A stretch of DNA of 64,000 nt. It comes from Pseudomonas californiensis (GTDB taxonomy: Bacteria > Pseudomonadota > Gammaproteobacteria > Pseudomonadales > Pseudomonadaceae). Both the position numbers and the translations under genes were made by a program. The DNA lies in NCBI RefSeq assembly GCF_021147775.1, contig NZ_JAGTPK010000026.1:1-64000 (forward strand). The letters run 5' to 3'. Below the pieces are notes generated by a model that was not told the DNA's origin, searched no databases, and worked only from the letters and a program-made list of their open reading frames with translations. Below, piece after piece: positions 44,969-54,773 of this stretch (within the stretch, counting starts at the first letter, position 1; each line of letters begins with the position of its first letter).

Positions 44969-46111
44969 TCAGCCGCGCGCCACGACCATTCGAAGCACGC
45001 CCACGAATGCATCCAGTTCACGCTCGGTCATGTAAACGTGAGGAGATACGCGCATTCCGGACAATTCGCCGACCTTGCGATATTTGACGTGGATGTCGTG
45101 CTCCTGACGAAGTGTCTTTTCCAGCGTCAGAGACGACATGCCTTCAATGGAGAACAACACCACGGCCCCGAGGTTCTCGTCCTCGGTCCGCGTATGCAGG
45201 GTAAAGCCGGGAATGCTCCGCGCCTGATCCACCCAATAACGGGAAAGATGGCGCAAGCGTGCATGAAATTTTTCGACGCCGATCTGGCTGTAGAAATCCA
45301 TCGCGACCGGAATCGCGGCCTGCATCGCAGAGTTGTAAGTGCCAAGGTTCCAATGGTCGAACTTTTCGATGCCTTCGGGGTTCAGGTCGAACGTTCCCAG
45401 CAACGGATACGTGCTCTTGATAAGAGGCTGACGCACGATGAGGATACCGTTGCCAGCCGGAGCGCCCAGCCATTTGTGCAGGCTCGCCACCAGATAATCA
45501 CACCCGATGTCCCGAAAGCTCAACGGCAAATGAGCGAAGCTCTGCGCGGCATCCACCAGGGTGATAATCCCGTGCTGGCGCGCCAGCTCGCACAGTTTTT
45601 TGACCGGCAACACCTTGCCCGTCCAGTGAATCATGTGCGTCAGCAGCATCACGCGGGTGCGCGGTGTGATCGCCTGGGTATAGGCGGCAATAACAGCTTC
45701 GTCGTCATCCATCAGACCGAAGTCGACCTGCGCGACCTGGATACCTTCCCGGTGGCTGCGTTGGGCCAGGGCAGTAATGGCGCTGGGGTAATCCCACGGG
45801 CAGGTCAACACCTCGTCACCCGCCACCAGAGGGATGCCGAAAATGACGGTGGCCAGCCCTTCTGACGCGTTGCGATTGAGCGCAACTTCTTCGGGCAGGC
45901 AGTCGGCGAACACACTCAACCTGCGCTTGGTTTCAGGCAAACGGGTGTCCAGATTGCTCCACATGTTGAAGTCGGGGTTCTGGGAAATCATGCGCAGGCA
46001 TTCGTGGACCGCCTCCTGTACCACTTTGGGCGAGGGACTGACCGCAGCGTTGTTGAAGTTCATCAATGGTGTCTGGGCAGGGTATGCCTGCCTCACGTCT
46101 TCCCAGTTCAT
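44969..46111 (-). CDS. Class V PLP-dependent aminotransferase (isopenicillin-N-epimerase/cysteine-desulfurase fold)
   Basis: The 380-residue protein has the PLP Lys213 in LVASLHKWLGAPAGNG, Asp in ITLVDAAQSFAHLP and LNRNASEGLATV for phosphate binding. Start ATG 46111 (MNWEDVRQAYP) is chosen by family alignment with GGGGG nearby upstream. Members act as epimerases, transaminases or lyases on diverse substrates; the specific reaction is unknown. It stands alone on the minus strand. Confidence 0.83.
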   Translation of the reverse strand: MNWEDVRQAYPAQTPLMNFNNAAVSPSPKVVQEAVHECLRMISQNPDFNMWSNLDTRLPETKRRLSVFADCLPEEVALNRNASEGLATVIFGIPLVAGDEVLTCPWDYPSAITALAQRSHREGIQVAQVDFGLMDDDEAVIAAYTQAITPRTRVMLLTHMIHWTGKVLPVKKLCELARQHGIITLVDAAQSFAHLPLSFRDIGCDYLVASLHKWLGAPAGNGILIVRQPLIKSTYPLLGTFDLNPEGIEKFDHWNLGTYNSAMQAAIPVAMDFYSQIGVEKFHARLRHLSRYWVDQARSIPGFTLHTRTEDENLGAVVLFSIEGMSSLTLEKTLRQEHDIHVKYRKVGELSGMRVSPHVYMTERELDAFVGVLRMVVARG

Positions 46112-46307
46112 ATTCGCCCCCTTCGGATTGGAGAAAAACTCTATCACCGCCCTGCGGCAGATGATTCCGAACAACCTGACACATAAGGCATTAGCTGGTT
46201 TTTTACAGGCGATTGGCAGCGCTTTCCAATAAGTCCGTGATGGATCTGCCGCCCGACACATCCGACCTTGTACCGGGCCCGTCGCCAGACTCGTGGCGGG
46301 TCAGGCC

Positions 46308-46766
46308 TCATAACTGGCCATCGACACGCCAGACCTTGTGACAATCTGCCGGACCCAGCGGCTGGCCGCTCGCTGAGCGCACCTCGATGGTGGGCAGCGG
46401 CTGGCCGGATTCGTTGTCCAGCAGCACGGAGCGCGTCTCGCCAGGCTGAAACATGAAATGCTCACCCCACTGCCTCAAGCAGACAATGACCGGGAAGATT
46501 TCCCGCCCCTGGTCAGTCAGGACGTATTCTTTGTACGCGCTGCCGTCGGACGCCGGCCGAATGTCGAAAATACCCGTTTCAACCAAGGCCTTGAGCCGTG
46601 AAGCGAGAATATTTCTGGCCACGCCCAACTTCTTCTGAAATTCGCTGAACCGACGAACATCGTCAAAAGCATCGCGAACGATCATCAAAGACCAGCGATC
46701 TCCTATTACTTCCAGAGCTCTTGCCACAGGGCACGGGCTGCTTTGCTGCTGGGCGTCTTCGGCCAT
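46308..46766 (-). CDS. HxlR-family transcription regulator
   Basis: The 152-residue protein starts CPVARALEVIGDRWSLMIVR, the HxlR signature with the N-terminal Cys and winged HTH (FSEFQKKLGVARNILASRL), followed by a C-terminal extension of about 45 residues that is longer than usual. It is divergent from the MFS gene, 131 bases apart, and probably controls it. AAAGGT lies upstream of ATG 46766. Confidence 0.83.
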   Translation of the reverse strand: MAEDAQQQSSPCPVARALEVIGDRWSLMIVRDAFDDVRRFSEFQKKLGVARNILASRLKALVETGIFDIRPASDGSAYKEYVLTDQGREIFPVIVCLRQWGEHFMFQPGETRSVLLDNESGQPLPTIEVRSASGQPLGPADCHKVWRVDGQL

Positions 46767-46897
46767 CGTCTTACCTTTCACCAGAGGAGTCAGCTTCGGT
46801 CCCACACCCGAGAATGTGGTGGCATTTTAAAACCGATCCAGATAACAATTCAAAACAGGTTTCTAAACGCAACCAGTTTATCCCCATGGAAATGCAT

Positions 46898-48112
46898 ATG
46901 AAAGCGGATGTCGATCTGGCAACTGACGTTTACTGCGCGGAGCCTGGCGGGCTGACGCCAGCCTTCACCTGGCTGCTCTGTGCTACAGCTGGCCTGGCCG
47001 TTGCCAATGTGTACTTCGCTCAACCGCTGCTCGAATCAATGGCACGGAGCCTGGATGTTGCCCACGCAACGATAGGCATGGTCGTGACCGCGACTCAGAT
47101 CGGCTATGCGTCGGGCCTGTTGTTGATCGTGCCGCTCGGGGATCTGGTGCAGCGCAAAAAATTGATACTGAGCCTGGTGTTGTTGTCGACGGCTGCACTC
47201 GCGTTGGCTGGCGCGGCGCAGCAATGGCTTGCACTGTTGGGCGCCATGATCGTGGTTGGCTTGCTGGCGGTCGTGGTTCAGGTTCTTGTCGCTTATGCCG
47301 CTGCACTCGCAACTCCGTCTCAACGTGGGGAAGCGGTGGGGACCGTCACCAGCGCAATTGTGCTGGGCATACTCCTCGCACGCCTCGCCTCGGGCGTAAT
47401 TGCAGATATGGCCGGTTGGCGTGCCGTTTATTTTGTGTCGTCGGGGTTGATGCTGACCCTGGCGGCGGTTCTATGGAAAGTGGCGCCTGCCACCGTATCG
47501 CCGCGGCAACGGCCCTCCTATCCGAGCCTCATCAAATCGCTCTTTGATCTGTTCAAAACCGAGCGACTGCTGTGGGTAAGAGGCTTGCTGGGGTTATTGA
47601 CCTTTGCAGCCTTCTCGATGCTGTGGACGTCGATGGCGTTGCCATTGAGCGCCTCGCCGCTGTCGCTATCACATACGGCTATCGGGCTGTTCGGGCTGGC
47701 CGGTGTTGCCGGCGCACTGGCGGCCAGAAGAGCAGGACGCTGGGTCGATCAGGGCCTGGGGCAGCGCGTCACCTGCCTGTCGCTCGTATTGTTGGCGCTT
47801 TCCTGGCTGCCGGTTTCGTTTGCCGAAACGTCGTTGATCAGCTTGGTCGCTGGAGTGATAATTCTCGATTTCGCAGTACAGGCGGTGCACGTCACCAACC
47901 AAAGCCTGATTTTGGCTGCCAGGCCCGATGCCCAAAGCCGCTTGATCGGCGCTTACATGTGTTTCTACTCGGCCGGCAGTGCGCTGGGCGCGGTCGCCGG
48001 CACCCAGGTTTATGCGCTGTGGGGCTGGCCTGCGGTCAGTGCGCTGGGCGCGCTGATCAGTGTGTGCGCCCTGACGCTGTGGTACCTGACATCCTACGTC
48101 CCGGCACGCTGA
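46898..48112 (+). CDS. MFS transporter (drug/sugar efflux type)
   Basis: The 404-residue protein has twelve membrane helices, with NVYFAQPLLESMARSL at helix 1 and GDLVQRKKLILSL in the loop 2-3 position of the MFS signature. The closest group is YgaY/purine-ribonucleoside-like exporters. ATG 46898 (MKADVDLATD) has GGA at the right distance; ATGs at 46886 and 46892 are in frame. It lies 57 bases before an EamA exporter gene and the two may share a transcript. Confidence 0.82.
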   Translation: MKADVDLATDVYCAEPGGLTPAFTWLLCATAGLAVANVYFAQPLLESMARSLDVAHATIGMVVTATQIGYASGLLLIVPLGDLVQRKKLILSLVLLSTAALALAGAAQQWLALLGAMIVVGLLAVVVQVLVAYAAALATPSQRGEAVGTVTSAIVLGILLARLASGVIADMAGWRAVYFVSSGLMLTLAAVLWKVAPATVSPRQRPSYPSLIKSLFDLFKTERLLWVRGLLGLLTFAAFSMLWTSMALPLSASPLSLSHTAIGLFGLAGVAGALAARRAGRWVDQGLGQRVTCLSLVLLALSWLPVSFAETSLISLVAGVIILDFAVQAVHVTNQSLILAARPDAQSRLIGAYMCFYSAGSALGAVAGTQVYALWGWPAVSALGALISVCALTLWYLTSYVPAR

Positions 48113-48169
48113 ATTTCGCTGCTCATCCGCCCTTGCCCAGACATTTCGGACCTGACAAGGAAGACCCTC

Positions 48170-49066
48170 ATGAAAACCGGACACCTGCTTCTCGCCATCC
48201 TGATCACCGCCATATGGGGCCTGAACTTCTCGGTGATCAAACTGGGACTGGCCACGGTCGACCCGCTGATTCTGGCCGGTATCCGCTTTACGTTGTGTGC
48301 ACTGCCGGCGATCTTCTTCATCCCCAAACCTGATGTGCAGTGGCGCTACATCATCGGCTACGGGCTTATTTTCGGCATCGGCTTATGGGGTGTGGTCAAC
48401 CTCGGCATTCAAGCGGGTCTTTCAGCGGGCATCGCGTCGCTGGTTCTGCAGTTCAGTGCGTTCTTCACCATTCTGCTGGGCTCGTGGGTGTTCCGCGAAG
48501 CGATATCGCGTTATCAGATCGCAGGCACCCTGATCGCATTGGGTGGCTTGCTGAGTATCCTTTCCGTGGCTGACGGCAGCGTGACCACAACAGGCCTGAT
48601 GCTGGTGCTACTGGGGGCAATGGCCTGGAGCGTCGCCAACGTGATCAACAAGAGAGCGAGAACCCAGCAGGTTTTCGCGTTCCTGATATGGTCCAGTGCT
48701 TTTTCGCCCATCCCGCTGTTCCTGCTTGAATACTGGGTGAAAGGCTCGGCCGGCTATATCACGCTGGTCAATCAACTCGATTATCGGGCCGTGGTGTCGA
48801 TCCTGTTCCAGGTCTACCCCAACACGCTTTTCGGTTACTGGATCTGGAACTCGCTGCTCAAGCGTTACCCGGTGTCCACGGTGGCACCCTTGTCGCTGCT
48901 GGTCCCTGTCTTCGGCATGCTCGGATCGGCGATGATCTTCAACGAGGAGATGTCTTTGAACAAGGTCGTGGCGGTCGTGCTCATCGTGGCAGGGCTGGGC
49001 GTCGGCCTGTACGGCGAGCGTATCCGTCGCGCACTGTTCAATCAGCCGGTCCAGCCTTCGAGCTGA
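48170..49066 (+). CDS. EamA-family (drug/metabolite) exporter
   Basis: The 298-residue protein has ten helices in two EamA repeats (AILITAIWGLNFSVIKLGLA begins the first; LLVLLGAMAWSVANVINKRA is within the second half). Members such as EamA export O-acetylserine and cysteine or other metabolites. AAGGAAGA precedes the ATG. The substrate is not readable. Confidence 0.83.
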   Translation: MKTGHLLLAILITAIWGLNFSVIKLGLATVDPLILAGIRFTLCALPAIFFIPKPDVQWRYIIGYGLIFGIGLWGVVNLGIQAGLSAGIASLVLQFSAFFTILLGSWVFREAISRYQIAGTLIALGGLLSILSVADGSVTTTGLMLVLLGAMAWSVANVINKRARTQQVFAFLIWSSAFSPIPLFLLEYWVKGSAGYITLVNQLDYRAVVSILFQVYPNTLFGYWIWNSLLKRYPVSTVAPLSLLVPVFGMLGSAMIFNEEMSLNKVVAVVLIVAGLGVGLYGERIRRALFNQPVQPSS

Positions 49067-49139
49067 TGATGCAGCGCAGAGGTCGGGTTTGCCCTTGCAA
49101 GCTGATACCATCAGCACACTTATACGCTGAGCAAACACC

Positions 49140-49301
49140 ATGAACCGTCGCAAGAAAATAAATCAGCTGTTGAAGGCCAACGCCAAAAAAGCCGCAGCAA
49201 AACTGGCGCCGCAAAACAAGAATCGCTACATCAGCAAAGCCGACCGACTGAAGCTGGCGGCCGAGCCTGAAGACGTAGTAGTCACTGCTGCTGAAAGCTG
49301 A
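49140..49301 (+). CDS. Small basic protein, DUF2986-like
   Basis: The 53-residue product begins MNRRKKINQLLKANAKKAAA and ends in an acidic tail (EPEDVVVTAAES). The pattern of a Lys/Ala-rich helix followed by NRYISKADRLKL matches the small DUF2986 family of gamma-proteobacteria. It follows the EamA gene by 73 bases on the same strand. Function unknown. Family match is from memory; coding is supported by composition and codon use. Confidence 0.65.
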   Translation: MNRRKKINQLLKANAKKAAAKLAPQNKNRYISKADRLKLAAEPEDVVVTAAES

Positions 49302-49378
49302 TCAACATCGGCTGACGACCCCTCTGTGACAGGCGGTCGTTGGTCATGAGCGGTAAATGCGCTCCGAGACACTTCAAA

Positions 49379-49395
49379 ACTGTATACCATATACG
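49379..49395. promoter_or_regulatory. Candidate operator upstream of the hydroxyproline gntR gene
   Basis: ACTGTATACCATATACG at 49378-49394 contains GTATAC and a second ATATAC half, 29 bases before the GTG start. It is a degenerate form of the TCGTATACGA sites at 54776 and 60601, consistent with weaker autoregulation. Confidence 0.4.
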
Positions 49396-49423
49396 CTCTA
49401 TCCAGCCTGAATGACCAAGCATC

Positions 49424-50095
49424 GTGGCCCAAACCAAACTCAATGCGCCTGATCTGGGCAACTCTCCGTCAACGTCGGAAATCATTACCCGGCACCTGCG
49501 CGATGCAATTGTCGCCGGGCATTTCGCCGAAGATGAGCCCATCCGCCAGGACGACATCGCTCGACAGTTCAATGTCAGCAAGATCCCGGTACGCGAAGCA
49601 CTCAAGCGCCTTGAGGCCGAAGGTCTGGTGATGTTCCAGCGCAACCGGGGCGCCATGGTCACGCGGGTTTCAGAGTCCGAACTGGCGCAAATGTTTGAAG
49701 TGCGCATGCTGCTCGAAGACAAGGTACTGCGCCTGGCCATCCCCAACATGACCGAGGCGACGTTCACCCGCGCCGAGAGCATTTGTCAGGAGTTCATCGG
49801 CGAAAACGATGTGGGCCGCTGGGCCGAATTGAACTGGGAGCTGCACGCCTGCCTGTACGAGCCCGCGCAACGGCCGTTTCTGGTCAGCATGATTCGTTCG
49901 GTCAACGACAAGCTCGAGCGCTATCTGCGCATGCAGATGAGCCTGTCGGCGGGCAAGGAGCGCGCTGATCATGAGCACCGGGAAATTCTCCAGGCCTGTC
50001 GTGACGGTGATGTCGAGCAAGCTGTCAGCCTGCTGGACCAACACATCGCCGGGGTCTGTCAGACCCTGTTCGAACACCTGCCCAGCGCTCGCTGA
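49424..50095 (+). CDS. GntR/FCD-family regulator of the hydroxyproline cluster
   Basis: The 223-residue protein has a GntR HTH (EIITRHLRDAIVAGHFAEDE, FNVSKIPVREALKRLEAEG) and an FCD ligand domain with metal-type His/Asp residues (ELNWELHACLYEP, HEHREILQACRDGD). The start is GTG 49424; an ATG at 49411 is in another frame. As first gene before the 2-epimerase it probably represses the cluster and is released by a hydroxyproline metabolite (inference). Confidence 0.85.
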   Translation: MAQTKLNAPDLGNSPSTSEIITRHLRDAIVAGHFAEDEPIRQDDIARQFNVSKIPVREALKRLEAEGLVMFQRNRGAMVTRVSESELAQMFEVRMLLEDKVLRLAIPNMTEATFTRAESICQEFIGENDVGRWAELNWELHACLYEPAQRPFLVSMIRSVNDKLERYLRMQMSLSAGKERADHEHREILQACRDGDVEQAVSLLDQHIAGVCQTLFEHLPSAR

Positions 50096-50205
50096 AAAAC
50101 GTCACTGTGCCGATTTCGTCATTGATGCCCGGTAAATAGCTCAAGATCTCAGGCGTTATCCACGCCACTCTTGTGTCACTTGTCTGACCCTATGAGTGGC
50201 CTCCC

Positions 50206-51138
50206 ATGACACGCATCCGCGTTATTGATTCGCACACTGGCGGTGAACCCACGCGCCTGGTTATCGAAGGTTTTCCTGAACTGGGCAATGGCAGCATGGC
50301 CGAACGCAAGCAACTGCTGGCCGAGCAGCACGATGCATGGCGCGCCGCGTGCGTTCTGGAACCGCGTGGCAGCGATGTGCTGGTCGGCGCCCTGCTCTGC
50401 GCGCCGGTCGATCCGAAGGCATGTGCCGGAGTGATCTTCTTCAACAACACCGGTTATCTGGGCATGTGTGGTCATGGCACCATCGGCCTGATCACGTCGC
50501 TGGCCCATATGGGCAGCATCGGCCCGGGCGTACACGCGGTCGAGACGCCCGTAGGCACGGTGCAAGCCACCCTGCATGAAGACGGCTCGGTCAGCGTACG
50601 CAACGTACCCGCTTACCGCTACCGCAAGGACGTCGCACTGCAGGTGCCGGGTATCGGCCAGGTGGTTGGCGACATCGCCTGGGGCGGCAACTGGTTTTTT
50701 CTGATCGGCGAGTGCGGCCTGGCGGTCAGCGGTGACAACCTCGACGCGCTCACTGCCTATACCGTAGCAGTCCAGACTGCGCTGGAAGATCAGGGAATTC
50801 GCGGCGAAGACGGCGGCCTGATTGACCATATCGAGCTGTTTGCTGCGGATGAAGACGCCGACAGTCGCAACTTTGTACTCTGCCCTGGCAAAGCCTACGA
50901 CCGCTCGCCATGCGGTACCGGTACCAGCGCAAAACTCGCGTGCCTTGCGGCTGACGGCAAGCTTGAAGCAGGCGAAATCTGGCGCCAGGCCAGCGTGATC
51001 GGCAGCCAGTTCGAGGGCTCCTACGAAACCCTCGACGGGCGTATCGTGCCGACCATTCGTGGTCGCGCGCACATCAGCGCCGAAGCCACGCTGATTCTTG
51101 AACAGGATGACCCGTTCGCCTGGGGCATTCGCTTGTGA
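50206..51138 (+). CDS. lhpA: 4-Hydroxyproline 2-epimerase
   Basis: The 310-residue proline-racemase-family enzyme has the catalytic pair Cys88 (GMCGHGT) and Cys236 (SPCGTGTSAK). The Cys/Cys pattern with these neighbours is that of hydroxyproline 2-epimerases, which turn trans-4-hydroxy-L-proline into cis-4-hydroxy-D-proline. The stop overlaps the GTG of the next gene (GTGA, 51135-51138). It is the entry step for the following dehydrogenase subunits. Confidence 0.92.
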   Translation: MTRIRVIDSHTGGEPTRLVIEGFPELGNGSMAERKQLLAEQHDAWRAACVLEPRGSDVLVGALLCAPVDPKACAGVIFFNNTGYLGMCGHGTIGLITSLAHMGSIGPGVHAVETPVGTVQATLHEDGSVSVRNVPAYRYRKDVALQVPGIGQVVGDIAWGGNWFFLIGECGLAVSGDNLDALTAYTVAVQTALEDQGIRGEDGGLIDHIELFAADEDADSRNFVLCPGKAYDRSPCGTGTSAKLACLAADGKLEAGEIWRQASVIGSQFEGSYETLDGRIVPTIRGRAHISAEATLILEQDDPFAWGIRL

Positions 51139-52253
51139 AACAGGGCTCAGTGGCCGACGCCATTGTGATCGGTGCAGGCATCGTCGGGGCAGCATGCGCC
51201 CAGGCCCTCGCCGCACGAGGCCTGAGCGTGCTGGTGGTAGACGCGGGTCTGCCCGGCGCTACCGCTGCCGGCATGGGCCATTTGCTGGTGCTGGACGATA
51301 ATCTGGATGAACTGGCACTGAGCCAATATTCGTTGAAGCGCTGGCGCGAGCTGGCCAGAAACCTGCCTGAAGAGTGTGCTTACCGCACCAATGGCACACT
51401 CTGGCTGGCGGCCAATGCACAAGAAATGGCTGTTGCTGAGCAAAAGTATGCCGTGCTGCGCGAACACGATGAGGACTGCGAACTGGTCACCGGCAAAGCC
51501 CTGCGCGAGCGCGAACCGCAACTGCGCGAAGGCCTGGAAGGCGGTCTGCTGATCAAGGGCGACGGTATTCTGTACGCACCGGCCACGGCACGCTGGATGC
51601 TCGATCACGCGTTGATTCGGCAGCAGCGAGCCACGGTGGCGGAAGTTGACGGCAACCGTGTGCGCCTCACCGACGGGCAATGGCTGAGCGCCGATCTGGT
51701 AATCCTCGCCAACGGCATTCAGGCCACTCAGCTTTGCGCCGAACTGCCTATCGAGCCCAAAAAAGGTCATTTGGCGATTACCGACCGCTACCCTGAACAG
51801 ATCACCCACACTCTGGTGGAGCTCGGTTATGTCACCAGCGCGCACAACGCCAGCGGCCCTTCCACGGCCTGCAATATTCAACCACGCCCGACCGGCCAAT
51901 TATTCATCGGTGCGTCTCGACAGTTCGGCACCACCGACCCGGAAGTGGAAAGCTGGATGCTTTCACGCATGCTCAAGCGTGCGGCCGAGTATGTTCCCGG
52001 CCTTACTGACCTGAACGTGATCCGGGCCTGGACCGGCTTTCGCGCCGCCAGCCCAGATGGCCTGCCCCTGGTGGGTGAACACCCGCAACGGCCGGGCCTC
52101 TGGCTGGCTGTAGGTCATGAAGGGCTGGGCGTCACGACCGCCCCCGCTTCGGCTGATCTGCTGGTGGCACAGCTGTTCAACGAGTCGTTGCCAGATTTGT
52201 CGGCCATGCCCTATTCACCGCAACGTTTTCTCGGAGACACGCAGCATGCCTGA
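51135..52253 (+). CDS. lhpB: D-hydroxyproline dehydrogenase, FAD (DAO-fold) subunit
   Basis: The 372-residue protein has AIVIGAGIVGAACAQALAAR for FAD binding and the DAO-fold end GLWLAVGHEGLGVTTAP. It is similar to the HcnC-like beta subunits of amine dehydrogenases. The start is GTG 51135, coupled to lhpA. It oxidises cis-4-hydroxy-D-proline to delta1-pyrroline-4-hydroxy-2-carboxylate together with the next two gene products. Its end overlaps the ferredoxin-like gene by eight bases. Confidence 0.88.
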   Translation: MKQGSVADAIVIGAGIVGAACAQALAARGLSVLVVDAGLPGATAAGMGHLLVLDDNLDELALSQYSLKRWRELARNLPEECAYRTNGTLWLAANAQEMAVAEQKYAVLREHDEDCELVTGKALREREPQLREGLEGGLLIKGDGILYAPATARWMLDHALIRQQRATVAEVDGNRVRLTDGQWLSADLVILANGIQATQLCAELPIEPKKGHLAITDRYPEQITHTLVELGYVTSAHNASGPSTACNIQPRPTGQLFIGASRQFGTTDPEVESWMLSRMLKRAAEYVPGLTDLNVIRAWTGFRAASPDGLPLVGEHPQRPGLWLAVGHEGLGVTTAPASADLLVAQLFNESLPDLSAMPYSPQRFLGDTQHA

Positions 52254-52485
52254 ATTGACGCTTGATGGCAGACCCCTGCGAGTCGCCAAAGGCACCAACC
52301 TTGCTGCGGCGCTTGCGCTCGGCGATGACGGCTGCAGCCGCACCTCGGTCAGTGGCCAGCGCCGGGCGCCCTTGTGCGGCATGGGCATCTGCCAGGAATG
52401 CCGGGTGACGGTCGATGGCGTGCGCCGCCTGGCGTGCCAGACCCTCTGCCAGGACGGCATGCAGGTACGGACGCTGCTGACATGA
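52246..52485 (+). CDS. lhpF: [2Fe-2S] small subunit of D-hydroxyproline dehydrogenase
   Basis: The 79-residue protein has the ferredoxin-like cysteines in APLCGMGICQECRVTVDG and CQTLC. It matches the HcnA-like gamma subunit. The start at 52246 (MPELTLDGRPL) overlaps the lhpB stop and the stop overlaps the start of the next gene (ATGA). It carries electrons from the flavin subunits. Confidence 0.87.
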   Translation: MPELTLDGRPLRVAKGTNLAAALALGDDGCSRTSVSGQRRAPLCGMGICQECRVTVDGVRRLACQTLCQDGMQVRTLLT

Positions 52486-53750
52486 ACAAGACAATGAACG
52501 AGCAGGTTGACTTGCTGATCATCGGTGCTGGCCCTGCGGGCATGAGCGCCGCACTGGCTGCCGCACCCAGCGGCGCGCGTATCGTGCTGCTGGATGACAA
52601 CCCGCTACCCGGCGGCCAGATCTGGCGCGACGGCCCTCAGGCCCATTTGCCGACGCAGGCCCGGCAATTGCGCGAGCAATTGCTGGCCTGCGCGAATGTG
52701 CAGGTGCATTGCAGCACCCGCGTGATTGCTCGCCCCGCAGACCGCCAATTGCTGGTGGAAAACGACCAGCATGGCTGGCTCATCGGGTATCAAAAGCTGA
52801 TTCTGTGCACCGGTGCCCGCGAGCTGTTACTGCCTTTTCCTGGCTGGACTCTGCCGGGCGTTACAGGTGCCGGAGGGTTGCAGGCGCTGATCAAAGGCGG
52901 CTTGTCGGTGGCTGGGCAGCAGGTAGTGATCGCCGGCAGCGGGCCGTTACTGCTCGCCAGCGCTGCAACCGTCAGGAAAAACGCTGCTCAGGTAGTACGC
53001 ATCGCCGAACAGGCCACGGCCCGCGCTGTCGGCGGGTTTACCACGCAGTTGCTGCGCTGGCCGACCAAGCTGGCGCAGGCGATCCAGCTGTTCGACAGCA
53101 CCTATCGAACTGCCAGCCATGTGGTCGCCGCCCTCGGCAGTGATCGACTGGAAGGCGTGCGGTTGATGCAGCAAGGCAAACTTGTCGAGCTGGCCTGTGC
53201 ACGACTGGCCTGTGGCTTTGGCCTGATCCCCAATACTCAGCTCGGTCAGGCGCTGGGCTGCGCGCTGCAGGGTCAGGCGATCGCCGTGGATGGCTTGCAG
53301 GCGACCAGCCTGCCCGACCACTTTGCGGCAGGTGAATGCACAGGTTTTGGCGGCAGCGAACTGGCGCTGGTGGAAGGCCGCATTGCCGGGTTTGCCGCCG
53401 TCGGCGAACAGGCAGCCGCGCAACGACTCTGGCCGCAACGTGAGCGCTGGCAGGGTTTTGCCAATGCGCTCAATCGCGCGTTCGCCCTGAGCCCTGTGCT
53501 CAATACACTGGCTGCACCTGACACACTGGTCTGTCGCTGCGAGGACGTGCCTTATGCATCACTGCATGGGCACAGCAACTGGCGTGAAGCCAAACTGGCC
53601 AGCCGCTGCGGCATGGGCGCCTGCCAGGGACGCATCTGTGGCGCGGCGACTGCGCAGCTGTTTGGCTGGCAACCCTCGGCCCCCCGTCCGCCGTTCAGCC
53701 CGGCCCGCATTGAAACGCTGCTGTGCGTCGACGATAACGCGCCGGGCTGA
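52482..53750 (+). CDS. lhpE: D-hydroxyproline dehydrogenase, FAD/NAD(P)-type alpha subunit with BFD-like [2Fe-2S] domain
   Basis: The 422-residue protein has DLLIIGAGPAGMSAALAAAP, a second nucleotide motif VVIAGSGPLLLASAATV, and a C-terminal cluster VCRCEDVPY with CGMGACQGRICG that is a BFD-like iron-sulfur domain. It is the HcnB-like subunit of the dehydrogenase. Its ATG overlaps the lhpF stop. Electron acceptor is probably the respiratory chain. Confidence 0.87.
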   Translation: MNKTMNEQVDLLIIGAGPAGMSAALAAAPSGARIVLLDDNPLPGGQIWRDGPQAHLPTQARQLREQLLACANVQVHCSTRVIARPADRQLLVENDQHGWLIGYQKLILCTGARELLLPFPGWTLPGVTGAGGLQALIKGGLSVAGQQVVIAGSGPLLLASAATVRKNAAQVVRIAEQATARAVGGFTTQLLRWPTKLAQAIQLFDSTYRTASHVVAALGSDRLEGVRLMQQGKLVELACARLACGFGLIPNTQLGQALGCALQGQAIAVDGLQATSLPDHFAAGECTGFGGSELALVEGRIAGFAAVGEQAAAQRLWPQRERWQGFANALNRAFALSPVLNTLAAPDTLVCRCEDVPYASLHGHSNWREAKLASRCGMGACQGRICGAATAQLFGWQPSAPRPPFSPARIETLLCVDDNAPG

Positions 53751-53824
53751 ATGCTCCGTTGGGGCTTTGCGCAACGACGCAGGCGCTCTATGATCCCGAG
53801 CGTCACCCACGGACGTCCGACCTC

Positions 53825-54574
53825 ATGCTTGCCGCCCTCGCCACCGCCAACCCCTGTCAGTTGCCGACCCTGCTCGGCAGCCTGCAACCACTGGCACCAC
53901 TCCTCGATGCACTCGCCGATGTGGTGTTCTTTATCAAGGACGATGCCGCCCGCTATGCCTTCGTCAACAGCACCCTTGCCAAACGTTGTGGTTTCAAGAC
54001 CAGCCAGGAACTGCTGGGGCTGACCGCCGACCAGGTGTTTCCGGCCCGCTTCGGTGCGCTGTACACCGAACAGGACCGCAAAGTGCTCAGCAGCGGCCGC
54101 GAACTGGCCGATCAACTGGAGCTGCACCTGTATTACGGCAACCAGCCGGTATGGTGCCTGACCCACAAGATCGCTCTGCAGGATGAACAGGGCCGGATCG
54201 TCGGCCTGGCGGGTATTTCCCGCGACCTGCAGCTGCCACAATCCAGCCACCCTGCTTTTCAGAAACTGGCCGCAGTGGACGCGCACATTCGCGCGCATTT
54301 CAGCCGCCCGATCAGCCTTGCCGAACTGACGGCCATTGCAGGCCTGTCAGTGGCACAACTGGAGCGTCACTGCAAAAGGATCTTCCAGCTCACGCCTCGG
54401 CAATTGATCCATAAAGCGCGTCTTGAGGAGGCCTCACGGTTACTGCGCGATGAAGACCTGCCGATCACCGATATTGCCCTGCGCTGCGGTTACACCGATC
54501 ACAGCGCATTCAGCCGCCAGTTCCGCGCGCTGACCCACCTTTCCCCCAGCCAGTATCGCGACAGTCATCGCTGA
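53825..54574 (+). CDS. AraC-family regulator with PAS-like sensor domain
   Basis: The 249-residue protein has an N-terminal PAS domain (DALADVVFFIKDDAARYAFV, KRCGFKTSQELLG) and a C-terminal AraC double HTH (ISLAELTAIAGLSVAQLERH, DIALRCGYTDHSAFSRQF). Start 53825 is used; a TTG at 53759 is an alternative. It follows the dehydrogenase genes and resembles the LhpR-type activator of P. aeruginosa. A second regulator besides the GntR protein suggests layered control. Confidence 0.83.
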   Translation: MLAALATANPCQLPTLLGSLQPLAPLLDALADVVFFIKDDAARYAFVNSTLAKRCGFKTSQELLGLTADQVFPARFGALYTEQDRKVLSSGRELADQLELHLYYGNQPVWCLTHKIALQDEQGRIVGLAGISRDLQLPQSSHPAFQKLAAVDAHIRAHFSRPISLAELTAIAGLSVAQLERHCKRIFQLTPRQLIHKARLEEASRLLRDEDLPITDIALRCGYTDHSAFSRQFRALTHLSPSQYRDSHR

Positions 54575-54773
54575 TGCCTGCCGGATGCACAAGTGTTCCG
54601 TTAACGCGCAGTGCGCGCTGCCCCTGCTCCGTTATGTAACACCGCTCACCTGCGATCCGGGAGCACTCGGTGTTCACTCGTGAAGCGGTAACGTCCTGAG
54701 CGCCTTGTGCCGCAAGGCTCGCAAACAATCGCAAGCGTTCCGTTGAAAACAGGCACGGCCATTGCAAATAAAA